Origin: Streptomyces fuscichromogenes
GTDB taxonomy: Bacteria > Actinomycetota > Actinomycetes > Streptomycetales > Streptomycetaceae
DNA: 64,000 bases
Assembly: GCF_014645815.1 (NCBI RefSeq)
Contig: NZ_BMML01000011.1
Span: forward strand, 62,001 to 126,000
Reading direction: 5' to 3'
Below are positions 34,580-42,248 of the stretch, piece after piece (position 1 is the stretch's first letter; the number at the start of each line of letters is the position of its first letter). The position numbers were made by a program, and so were the translations under genes. A model generated the notes under the pieces. That model made no database searches, had not been told where the DNA came from, and saw only the letters and a program-made list of their open reading frames with translations.

Positions 34580-35326
34580 TCAGTTCTTCTTGAGCAGTGC
34601 CCCGGCGCCGTCGGCGACGGTCTCCAGGCCGAGGGTGCGCAGGACCTTCCACGAGGTGGCCGCGGCCGCCGTGACGATGGGCAGGCCGAGGCGCTTCTCC
34701 GCGGCGGGGATCGCGGGGAGGGACGGCATCTGGACGCAGGCGGAGAGGACCACGGCGTCCACACCGCGGGTGTCGAGGTCGGCCGCGATGTCCGGCAGGC
34801 GGGACGGGTCGAGTCGGCCGACGGCGAGGTTGTCGTCGACTTCGAGGCTGATGGAGTCCTGGACCTCGATGCCCTCGGACTCGATGTAGCCGGCCACCAG
34901 CGCGGTGAGGGGCTTCATGTACGGGGTGACGATGGAGACCTTGCGGGCGCCGAGGTGGTGCAGGCCCTCGACCAGCGCGCCGGCGCTGGAGAGGACGTCC
35001 ACGGCGCAGCCGTTGTCGGCGGCGGTGCGGGTGAGGTCCTCTTCGATGCCGCGGTGGACGCCGTTGCCCTGGGACATGATCGCGACGAGGCAGGCGTAGG
35101 CCATCACCTCGACCTGCGCGTCGGCGAGTTCGATCGCCGCCCGGCCGGCGTCGGCGTTCATCGCGGCCAGTTCGCTCTTCTCGACGGTCTTCATCCGCAT
35201 GCGGCTCGCGTGGAAGGTGAACTGATCACCCGTCAGCGCGCTCTGGCGACGGAGGATCTCGGGGATCTCCGTCTCCATCGTGGTGTTGGAACTCGGCACC
35301 AGCAGGCCGATCCGGTGACTGGACAT
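34580..35326 (-). CDS. Asp/Glu racemase-fold isomerase (maleate isomerase-like)
   Basis: 248 residues from ATG 35326 with AAGGA just upstream. The start RIGLLVPSSNTTMETEIPEI and later EVMAYACLVAIMSQGNG and DAVVLSACVQMPSLPAIPA give the two pseudo-symmetric halves with a Cys in each (Cys in AYACL and in SACVQM), as in maleate cis-trans isomerases and arylmalonate decarboxylases. Maleate isomerases use the N-terminal Cys as nucleophile. In this operon, next to a ring-cleaving dioxygenase, it could isomerise a cis-enedioic product. Last gene of the operon that begins at 39482. Confidence 0.82.
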   Translation of the reverse strand: MSSHRIGLLVPSSNTTMETEIPEILRRQSALTGDQFTFHASRMRMKTVEKSELAAMNADAGRAAIELADAQVEVMAYACLVAIMSQGNGVHRGIEEDLTRTAADNGCAVDVLSSAGALVEGLHHLGARKVSIVTPYMKPLTALVAGYIESEGIEVQDSISLEVDDNLAVGRLDPSRLPDIAADLDTRGVDAVVLSACVQMPSLPAIPAAEKRLGLPIVTAAAATSWKVLRTLGLETVADGAGALLKKN

Positions 35327-35355
35327 GTTTTTCCTTAGGGATGGTTGAGGGCCGG

Positions 35356-36168
35356 TCAGGCCAGGAGGAGCAGGTTCTCCAGGAGGGGCCAGACGGACTC
35401 GGGACTCTGGACGTGGGGGTAGTGGCCCGCACCGGGCAGGACGGTCGCCGCGGGGCGCGTTTTCAGCAGGTCGGACGGCGGGCACAGCGGATCGTGTTCG
35501 CCGGCGGCCAGCAGGACTTCCCGGGCTCGGGACGCGGCGAGCAGGCCGGGCAGATCGGGTGCTCCGACCCCTAGGGACGCGGGGTCGGTCACGGGCTCCC
35601 ACTGATCCCCGTCGCCGATCACCAGGCGGTCGCACAACGGCGACGCGGGGTCGACGGCGTCGCCCATGGCGGCGACCGCGAGGACGAACCGCACGGCGTC
35701 GTCCCGGGTGGGGAACACCGGTGCCGGTGCCGCCGCCGCGGCCGCCGTCATGGCCACCTCGTCCTCGGTCCACAAGGGCTTGGTGCCGATGGCGCAGACT
35801 GTGGACACGTCTATGCCGAACCACCCGCTGGCCAGGGTCAGCCCGACGACACCGCCGAGCGAGTGCCCGAGGACGTGCACCGGCGTGCCCGGCGTGACGT
35901 GTTCGGTCACGGCCTGCGCGACCTGTGCGGCCATCAGGCCGTAGCTGTAGTGGGGCAGCCGGGTGGAGCGGCCGTGGCCGGGCAGGTCGGGGACCAGCCA
36001 GCTGCCCGGCCAGCGTTCCGCCAGAACCACCTCGACGCCCTGCCAGACGTCGCCGTTCCCGAGCCCGCCGTGGAGAAGCACCAGTACAGGTCCCTCCGGG
36101 AGGCCAGAGCGACGGAGGTAGAGGCCGCTCTTGGAGGCGGCCCTGCCAAGCAGAGCGTCGGATGTCAT
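35356..36168 (-). CDS. Alpha/beta hydrolase
   Basis: 270 residues. VLVLLHGGLGNGDVWQGVE gives the oxyanion-hole HGG, PDLPGHGRSTRL follows, the nucleophile elbow is VLGHSLGGVVGL, the acid is likely in LAAGEHDPLCP, and the His is in LPGAGHYPHVQSPE. This full triad and size match C-C or ester hydrolases of meta-cleavage-type pathways. In context it may split the ring-cleavage product. It is followed after 29 bases by the isomerase gene. Confidence 0.85.
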   Translation of the reverse strand: MTSDALLGRAASKSGLYLRRSGLPEGPVLVLLHGGLGNGDVWQGVEVVLAERWPGSWLVPDLPGHGRSTRLPHYSYGLMAAQVAQAVTEHVTPGTPVHVLGHSLGGVVGLTLASGWFGIDVSTVCAIGTKPLWTEDEVAMTAAAAAAPAPVFPTRDDAVRFVLAVAAMGDAVDPASPLCDRLVIGDGDQWEPVTDPASLGVGAPDLPGLLAASRAREVLLAAGEHDPLCPPSDLLKTRPAATVLPGAGHYPHVQSPESVWPLLENLLLLA

Positions 36169-36180
36169 CGTGGAGTCTTC

Positions 36181-36933
36181 CTACGGGCGCTGAACGTGGT
36201 CGAGGTAGCTGTAGACGGGCTTGGCGGGGGCGAGGGACAGGTCGGTGTTGATGTGGCTGGCCGAGACGACCTCCAGCACCGGCAGGTCCGCCAGCGGAGC
36301 GAGCGCGTGCTGGAAGAGCTGCAGGCGGGCCGGCCCTGTCCAGGCCTCCTTGACCGTGACCTCGGTGATCTGGGTACGGACCAGGTCGGAGACGATGGGC
36401 CTGCCGTCGTAGCCAGGAATGATCTTCACCATGAAGGTCGGCACGCTGATCTGGCGGCGGGCCTCTTCCTTGTCGAGTACCTGGTGCTTGTATCCCATGG
36501 TCGCGGTGGCCACCCGCAGGGATCCGAAGTCGAGGGTGCCCACGAGCGTGCCGTGGTCGACGTAGAGGCTGGGCTTGCCCATCACCTTGGGATAGGCGGA
36601 CAGCTCCCGACCGCCGGCTGTGGCCGGGAAGTTGTCCAGGTACATGGAGTGCAGGTACTCGCCCTGCTCGCCCTCGAAGTCCACCGGGATCGCGATGCCG
36701 GCCTCCGTGTAGGGGCCGAAGGCGCTCACGTCACCCATGTGCATGACCTCGAAGCGCACTAGCGGCTCGCCGACCGTCAGCGGCTCGGGCACGATGGCCC
36801 GCAGCGCCTCGGGGTCGGTGCGGTAGACGATGTTGAGGTACTCCCGGTCGATCCACGGGGTCATAGAGGGGAACGGGTAGGCGGGTGCGGTCAGCGGGGT
36901 GTTGAGACTGCGGAGGATTTGATCGGCCTGCAC
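36181..36933 (-). CDS. Acetoacetate decarboxylase family protein
   Basis: 250 residues, aligning end to end with clostridial acetoacetate decarboxylase as I know it. REYLNIVYRTDPEALRAIVP, PLVRFEVMHMGDVSAFGPYT and the TATMGYKHQVLDKEEA segment are shared. The Schiff-base Lys is Lys116 in ELSAYPKVMGKP. The next residue, which is a second Lys in the clostridial enzyme and lowers the pKa of the first, is Val117 here. Glu77 (YTEAG) and Arg30 of the active site are kept. It would turn acetoacetate into acetone and CO2, or act on a related 3-keto acid. It lies 12 bases upstream of the hydrolase gene. Confidence 0.85.
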   Translation of the reverse strand: MQADQILRSLNTPLTAPAYPFPSMTPWIDREYLNIVYRTDPEALRAIVPEPLTVGEPLVRFEVMHMGDVSAFGPYTEAGIAIPVDFEGEQGEYLHSMYLDNFPATAGGRELSAYPKVMGKPSLYVDHGTLVGTLDFGSLRVATATMGYKHQVLDKEEARRQISVPTFMVKIIPGYDGRPIVSDLVRTQITEVTVKEAWTGPARLQLFQHALAPLADLPVLEVVSASHINTDLSLAPAKPVYSYLDHVQRP

Positions 36934-36947
36934 GGAATTGCTCCTTT

Positions 36948-38126
36948 TCAGGCGTTGCGCCAGGTGGCGAGGTAGTCGGAGTCCTCGCTGGCCAGCGAGG
37001 CTTCGCCGAGTTCGAGCGGCCGGAAGGTGTCGATCATGACGGCGCGCATGTTCTTGATCTCGATCATCCCGGCGTTGTACGCCTGGACGGCCATCTCCAG
37101 TTCGTTCGTGTGCGGTCCGTGGATGAAGCCGGCGGGGTGCCAGGTGATCGTGCCCGCGTCGATGCCGTGCCCAGCCCGTGCCCCGCCCGCCGCGTCCACG
37201 TAGAACATCAGTTCGTCGGAGTCGACGTTGGCGTGGTTGTAGGGGACGATCACCGCGTCCGGGTGGTACTCGACCTTGTGCGGGACGAAGGAGCAGATCA
37301 CGAAGCCCGGCGCCTCGAAGGCCTGGAACGTGGGCGGCGGCTGGTGGATCCGGCCGATGATCGGCTCGTAGTCGTCCATGTTGAACGCGTACGGGTAGAG
37401 GTGGCCGTCCCAGCCGACGACGTCGAACGGGTGGTGGGCGTAGGTGTAGATGGTGCCGCCGGCCCGGTGGCGCACGTACACGTCGACATCGTCGCCCTCG
37501 ACGATCAGGGGCTCGGCGGGGCCGCGCAGGTCGCGCTCGCAGTAGGGAGAGTGCTCCAGGAACTGGCCGCTCTTGGACACGTAGCGCTTCGGGGGACGGA
37601 TGCCGCCGTTCGACTCCGCGATGAGGAGGCGTACGGGCTCGTCTCCCGTGGGAACCCAGCGGTGAGTGGCCGAGGTCGGCATGATCACGAAGTCACGGGG
37701 GCCGACCTCCAGCGCGCCGAAGACGGTCTCGACGCGGGCGGTGCCGGACTCGACGAAGTACATCTCGTCGCCCATGGCGTTGCGGTAGAGGGGGCTGGGC
37801 TGGTCGGCGACGACATAGCTGACCCGCACGTCCTCGTTGCTGGCGAGCAGGCGGCGGCCGGTGACCGCGTCACCGCCCTCGTCCACCTTGTGGGTGTGCA
37901 CCAGACGCGGCTTGAGCGGGTGGTTCGGCGTCGTCTCACGCCCGTCGATGTCCCAGGTGGTGACCGCGACGACGTCGGTCGGGGCGTAGGTGTGGTACAG
38001 GAGCGCGGAATCGGAGGAGAAGCCCTCGGTGCCCATCAGCTCCTCGCGGTACAGCCCGCCGTCGGGCTTGCGGAACTGGACGTGGCGCTTGTGGGGCACC
38101 TGACCCAGGGAACGGTAGAACGGCAT
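36948..38126 (-). CDS. Homogentisate 1,2-dioxygenase-like cupin dioxygenase
   Basis: 392 residues, shorter than typical homogentisate dioxygenases (about 430-450). PFYRSLGQVPHKRHVQFR at the N-terminus, the AMGDEMYFVESGTARVET cupin block, and the iron-site candidates His298 and Glu305 (YNHANVDSDEL) and His336 (FIHGPHTNE) are seen. These correspond to the two-His-one-Glu site of homogentisate dioxygenase, which opens the ring of homogentisate to maleylacetoacetate. The spacing His-x6-Glu differs by one from what I recall for the human enzyme, so the substrate may be another dihydroxyphenyl acid. Second gene of the operon. Confidence 0.8.
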   Translation of the reverse strand: MPFYRSLGQVPHKRHVQFRKPDGGLYREELMGTEGFSSDSALLYHTYAPTDVVAVTTWDIDGRETTPNHPLKPRLVHTHKVDEGGDAVTGRRLLASNEDVRVSYVVADQPSPLYRNAMGDEMYFVESGTARVETVFGALEVGPRDFVIMPTSATHRWVPTGDEPVRLLIAESNGGIRPPKRYVSKSGQFLEHSPYCERDLRGPAEPLIVEGDDVDVYVRHRAGGTIYTYAHHPFDVVGWDGHLYPYAFNMDDYEPIIGRIHQPPPTFQAFEAPGFVICSFVPHKVEYHPDAVIVPYNHANVDSDELMFYVDAAGGARAGHGIDAGTITWHPAGFIHGPHTNELEMAVQAYNAGMIEIKNMRAVMIDTFRPLELGEASLASEDSDYLATWRNA

Positions 38127-38165
38127 GTCGGCTCCAGATGTGAATGAGTGGTGGGGCGAGGGGGC

Positions 38166-39482
38166 TCAGGACGCGTCGACGCGCTCGCCGAGCCACTTCG
38201 TGACGATCTCTCCGGCCTTCTCGCGCGGGTTGTAGTCGACCGGCGCGTTCGGCAGCAGGAAGAGGTAGTGGTGGGCGTGGGGAAGGCCGGTGAACGTCTT
38301 GTCGGTCGCCGGGATGCGGGAGTAGATCTCCTCCTGCTCCTCCGGGTAGGCGTCGGTGTCGCCCATCGGCGCGACCACGAGGGTGGGAACGGTGATGTGC
38401 TCGGCCGCGTGTGTCCACTCGGCCCGCGCGGACAGCCCGCTCCAGGTCGAAAGCCAGGCCCGGGCGGTAAGGATCCGGCCCAGCGCCAGCGGGCCGAAGG
38501 AGCCGCGCAGCGGGTGGCCGTGGGAGAAGATGCTGCCGGGCACCCGGTGATTGGGGTGGATGCTCGGGTCGGTGTGCGCCGGGTTGGCGACCGTGCCGTA
38601 GATGCTCATGAACGGCGACATGAGAGCCCTGCGCGCGGTGGGCGAGCCGAGGTTCTCACGGTCGACGGCCTGCCTCGCCTCCTCGTAGTCGGCGATGAGG
38701 GTGCGGGCGATCACGTCCAGGCGGTGGGCACGGGCCCGCTGCGCCTCGCGGTAGGTCGCGAGCCATTCGGTGTCGTACTTGCTGGGCTCCGGGAAGGGCT
38801 GGTAGCCGTTGGCCGGGTTGAACATGTCGAGGGCCGGGTCGATCGCCGTCGGGTTCGACTCATCGACGACGGCCGGGTCGAGCATGTTGAGCATGATCAT
38901 GCCCTCGCCGGCGTGCGGGGCCAGAGCGATGTAGAAGTCGGCCGGCGGCATGTCCTCCTCGGCGAACCGGGTCGGTGTGCCATGCGGGCCGTGGGTGTGC
39001 CGCTCCTCGGGCGGGAGGGACGCCTGCCACTGGTAGTACGACAGGAGCGAGGTTCCGCCGCTGCTGCCGATGAGGACGATCTTCTCGAAACCGCGGTCCT
39101 TGAGCATCCGGATGCCGGCAGCGGTGTCCTTGACGACTTCCTCATGGACCATGTCGCTGTCGTTGTTCAGTGCGCGGCTGGTCTGGCCCCACACCGCGTA
39201 TCCCGCTGCCAGCAGGTACGGGCTCAGGTACTGACGGGACTGGTTCTCCCGGGGGTGCATGAACACCGCGACCGTCTTAGGCCGGGGGCCCGGCGGCAGG
39301 TGCAGCAGACCGAAGGAGAACGCCCCGTCGGTGGCGGTGATGTCGATGAACTCCCGCTGTGTGCCCTCTGGAAGCTGGTCCATCCGGTAGGCGTTCACGC
39401 TGCCTCGTGCGAGGCGTTCCGGAGCGACGAACAACTCGGGGAGCGGCAGGTCGGGAATGCGGTACCTGCTCTGTGCAGTCAT
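38166..39482 (-). CDS. Large alpha/beta hydrolase of the dioxygenase operon
   Basis: 438 residues. The oxyanion region is VAVFMHPRENQSRQYLSPYL, the nucleophile elbow KIVLIGSSGGTSLLSYYQ, and a His near the end is in LPHAHHYLFLLPN; an acidic residue in VAPMGDTDAYPEEQEE could complete the triad. A long helical cap lies between residues 165 and 350. I do not recognise the substrate; the cap and the place as first gene of the dioxygenase operon suggest an ester or C-C hydrolase acting before or after ring cleavage. It is divergent from the GntR gene. Confidence 0.75.
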   Translation of the reverse strand: MTAQSRYRIPDLPLPELFVAPERLARGSVNAYRMDQLPEGTQREFIDITATDGAFSFGLLHLPPGPRPKTVAVFMHPRENQSRQYLSPYLLAAGYAVWGQTSRALNNDSDMVHEEVVKDTAAGIRMLKDRGFEKIVLIGSSGGTSLLSYYQWQASLPPEERHTHGPHGTPTRFAEEDMPPADFYIALAPHAGEGMIMLNMLDPAVVDESNPTAIDPALDMFNPANGYQPFPEPSKYDTEWLATYREAQRARAHRLDVIARTLIADYEEARQAVDRENLGSPTARRALMSPFMSIYGTVANPAHTDPSIHPNHRVPGSIFSHGHPLRGSFGPLALGRILTARAWLSTWSGLSARAEWTHAAEHITVPTLVVAPMGDTDAYPEEQEEIYSRIPATDKTFTGLPHAHHYLFLLPNAPVDYNPREKAGEIVTKWLGERVDAS

Positions 39483-39571
39483 GGCGGGTCCTCACAGGGG
39501 CGACAGGGGGTAGCGATCTCGGGTGGGCACGCAGACCGGTCCTGGCGAGGGCCGCGGCGCCCGAAAACCTT

Positions 39572-39607
39572 GAATCACATATTCATAGGGGAAAGATGGA
39601 AAGTCAA
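39572..39607 (-). promoter_or_regulatory. Promoter and candidate GntR operator of the dioxygenase operon
   Basis: On the minus strand TTGACT (39602-39607) lies 17 bases from a GAATAT hexamer. An inverted repeat TGAAT (39572-39576) and ATTCA (39582-39586) with a 5-base spacer overlaps that -10 region. It lies in the 179-base gap between the operon and the divergent GntR gene, so autoregulation and operon control by one protein are likely. Confidence 0.45.
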
Positions 39608-39661
39608 GCGAGGGTCGGTCATAATGGCGTGAGAAGCTTGAGCACCTGATCAGGAGGGGCC

Positions 39662-40474
39662 GTGTACATGCCGAACGAGTCCGCTGCCGCCGACACCCCG
39701 AGTCCGGCGGTGGACGACGGTGACGTCCTGAACCCGGACGTCCCGATGCAGCAGCAGATCTATCGGCAGTTGCGCGCCGAGATCATCGACGGCCTGTGGG
39801 TCGGTCGTACGGACTTCCCAGGGGAGCGCGAACTGGCCGAGCGGTTCAACGTGAGTGTGGTGACCGCCCGTACTCCTCTGGAGCGCCTCGGCGAAGAGGG
39901 GCTCGTGGAGCGCGGCCGCGGCAAGCGCCCCCGTGCCGTCTACGTTCCGCCGGACCACGAGGCCGGCGGTCTCCCTGTCTTCTATCCCGAGGAGGAAGGG
40001 TCCGAGTACGGGTACGAGCTCCTTGAGGTCGGTGTGTGCGTCGTCCCCGCGGAGGCCTCCCGCCTGTTCGGGCTCCCTGCGGGCAGCAGACTCTGGCAGT
40101 GCGTCCGGCTCCGGGTCTTCGAGGGGGTCCCCCACCTGGTGTCACACAATGTCCAGCTACCCGAAGTCGGTCAGCGCCACAGCCTGGAGGACCTGAGAAC
40201 CAAGCCGATGATGTCGATCCTGAGCGCGGAGGGAATCGATGTCACCACGATCCGTAGACGGCTCTACGCCGGCACCCCGCCGCCGATCGTCTCCCGCCAC
40301 CTCGGTCTCTATCTCGACTCGCCGGTGTCCGTGTGCGTCATGACGCTGCACGACGAGAACGGCGCACCCATCGAGTGGATAAGGTCGTACGTGGACCCGA
40401 AACTGCCCGTCGGTGAGGAAGTCCGAGACGTCCGCAAGGGGTACTGGATGATGCCGACGCGCGAGGCGAACTGA
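39662..40474 (+). CDS. GntR-family (HutC/UTRA-type) regulator
   Basis: 270 residues from GTG 39662 (ATG 39668 is also possible; AGGAGG lies at 39652-39657). The winged HTH is at about residues 28-100 (MQQQIYRQLRAEIIDGLW, FPGERELAERFNVSVVTART, LERLGEEGLVERGRG). The UTRA-like effector domain follows (GSRLWQCVRLRVFEGVPHLV, APIEWIRSYVDPKL). HutC-type GntR proteins bind the substrate or product of the pathway they control. It is divergent from the five-gene dioxygenase operon and probably regulates it. Confidence 0.85.
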   Translation: MYMPNESAAADTPSPAVDDGDVLNPDVPMQQQIYRQLRAEIIDGLWVGRTDFPGERELAERFNVSVVTARTPLERLGEEGLVERGRGKRPRAVYVPPDHEAGGLPVFYPEEEGSEYGYELLEVGVCVVPAEASRLFGLPAGSRLWQCVRLRVFEGVPHLVSHNVQLPEVGQRHSLEDLRTKPMMSILSAEGIDVTTIRRRLYAGTPPPIVSRHLGLYLDSPVSVCVMTLHDENGAPIEWIRSYVDPKLPVGEEVRDVRKGYWMMPTREAN

Positions 40475-40476
40475 CA

Positions 40477-40501
40477 GCAGGCGGCGCCCCTGGTCGCCTG
40501 C
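40477..40501 (+). terminator. Short hairpin after the GntR gene
   Basis: GCAGGCG (40477-40483) pairs with CGCCTGC (40495-40501) around an 11-base loop, 3 bases after the stop codon. The remaining gap to the IclR gene (about 40502-40777) holds no gene I recognise. Confidence 0.4.
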
Positions 40502-40869
40502 CTCGGCGAGACGTGCCGGGTCGGCCGTCGACGGTGCGGAGTCGACGGGCAACGCTCCACACCCCCGGTCAACGACGCCCTTGCGGAAGGTTGGCCGACG
40601 GGGGCCGGTCAGGAACCGATGCTGAGCTCCGGTGGGCACCCGGGCGGTCATGGACGTCGTGGCACCTGAACCTTGACGACACGGGCAGCGGCTCGTCACC
40701 AGCACGCTTTGGTCTGCAGACATCACCGGTGCGAGCACGGCTGACTGGTGACGTGCGGATGTGAGGAAACGGACCGTATGCCCCCCACGCCAACGCTTCC
40801 CATCGCTCGCTCGTCGAGCGGACGCTCGCCGTCCTCGGCGCATTCGACCGGGACAACCAGACTCTGACA

Positions 40870-41544
40870 GTGAGCGACATCGGCCGTCGCGCAGGGCTTC
40901 CGATCGCCACCGTCTACCGAATCGTCGGCAAACTCCACAGTTGGGGAGCCCTGGAGCGCTGCCCGGACGGCGGTTGCCACATCTGCTTGCGTCTATGGGA
41001 GAAGGGCGTTCTCGCGCCGCGCTCCGAGTTGATCGAAGCGGCCCGGCCGCACCTGGCGGAGTTGTGTCGACGGACTTCGACGGTGGCGACCCTGGCCGTC
41101 CATGACGGTGGGGACAGTGTGTGTCTGCTGTCCCTCCCCGGCGAGGCCGAACTGCAGGGTGTGCTGATGGAAGCAGGCCGTCGGCTGCCGCTGCACGCCA
41201 CATCATCGGGTCTTGTGCTGCTGGCCCAGGCGAGTGTGTCGCTCCAGGACGAGATCTGCGACGGGCCGTTGCATGCCTGTACGGCGGCGACGATCACCGA
41301 CGGGGCCGCCCTGAGGAGTTGCCTGGCCATGGTCAGGCGGGACGGGTACGCGGTTGTCCGGGGAGCTTTTACCGAGGGCCGGGGCGGGATCTCCGCCCCG
41401 GTGTTCGGTGGCGATGGCGCGGTGGTCGCTCCCCTCGGTGCCCTTCGTGTGACGCAACTCCTTTCGGAGACCCGTGTCGCCGCCGACGCCGTGACGAAGC
41501 GCATCCGAACCGAAACGCCGCGGTTCACCGAGACGGGACCTTGA
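40870..41544 (+). CDS. IclR-family regulator with disrupted start region
   Basis: In this frame the protein reads from GTG 40870 as SDIGRRAGLPIATVYRIVGK (helices 2-3 of the HTH) into an IclR effector domain (LPLHATSSGLVLLAQ, VRRDGYAVVRGAFTEGRGGI). The first HTH helix, SLVERTLAVLGAFDRDNQ, is coded just upstream in the same frame but has no start codon. ATG 40778 is in the wrong frame; the six Cs that follow it would need to be seven to read MPPHANASHRSLVERTLAVL. The true gene is therefore probably 40778-41544 with a one-base loss in the C tract, either a mutation, a slippage switch or a sequence error. As it stands only a shortened protein could be made. Targets are unknown. Confidence 0.65.
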   Translation: MSDIGRRAGLPIATVYRIVGKLHSWGALERCPDGGCHICLRLWEKGVLAPRSELIEAARPHLAELCRRTSTVATLAVHDGGDSVCLLSLPGEAELQGVLMEAGRRLPLHATSSGLVLLAQASVSLQDEICDGPLHACTAATITDGAALRSCLAMVRRDGYAVVRGAFTEGRGGISAPVFGGDGAVVAPLGALRVTQLLSETRVAADAVTKRIRTETPRFTETGP

Positions 41545-41760
41545 CCCGGGATCCTGCAGATGGCGGAGTTCGTCGTGCGGCCCGCCGACGCGTGTCGGGA
41601 TCAGGCAGTCGGAGGCGTGGTCGCGGAGGACCGAGGCGTCGGGGGTGGATCGGCGGATCTGGCGGCGGTGGCAAGTGCGTACGGAGGGTGTCATTTCAGC
41701 GTCAAGATATCGCCCGTAACGCCCACACCGCACATAGCGCACACCGTTCAAATTCGCAGG
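41545..41760. other. Intergenic, no recognisable gene
   Basis: Sequence between the IclR gene and the methyltransferase fragment. Open frames here show no family motif. The stretch 41832-42248 on the other side of the fragment is likewise without a recognisable gene. Confidence 0.5.
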
Positions 41761-41831
41761 TCAGGCGGCCTTTGTGGCCGGTTCAAGGATCGCGACGCAC
41801 TCCACGTGGTGGGTCATCGAGAACATGTGCG
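41761..41831 (-). pseudogene. 3' fragment of a TrmA/RlmD-type RNA methyltransferase
   Basis: On the minus strand the last 23 codons read MFSMTHHVECVAILEPATKA and end at TGA (41761-41763). The block (F)(P/S)MTHHVECVA is the C-terminal signature of TrmA/RumA-type uracil-5-methyltransferases, which act on tRNA or 23S rRNA. Upstream (41832 on) the match stops at once, so only a tail is left. It marks an old rearrangement boundary. Confidence 0.55.
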
Positions 41832-42248
41832 ACCGCCCCCCTGGAGAGAAAAGCCAGGTCAGACCCCGTTTCCGGCCCTGCAGGCGGGGCGCTCAGCCTT
41901 CCGTGCGTCTATTGTGCGTCACGCCGATCACCCCCGAAAGCGGCGGCGTCCGACTTCATCATCGGCACAGTGCGACTTCTCCTCCGGCATAGCCGATGTC
42001 CTCCGACTCGACCCAAAGACTTCACCCTGCCGAAGTCCGCACCAAGTGCCGTCTCCGGCGACCACGCTTCGCGTCACTCCTTCAGTCGGCGTGGTTTCCA
42101 CCGTCGGGACACCGGGCCAACGCCTCGTACACCGTTAGCCGAACAGGATGAACCCTACCTCTTCGGCTGTTTCCGGGATGTTCCGCACCGCCTTCACTGC
42201 GACGCGTGCCGCCGCGTTCCACGATCGCGTCGGCCGTCGTCCGCGGGT

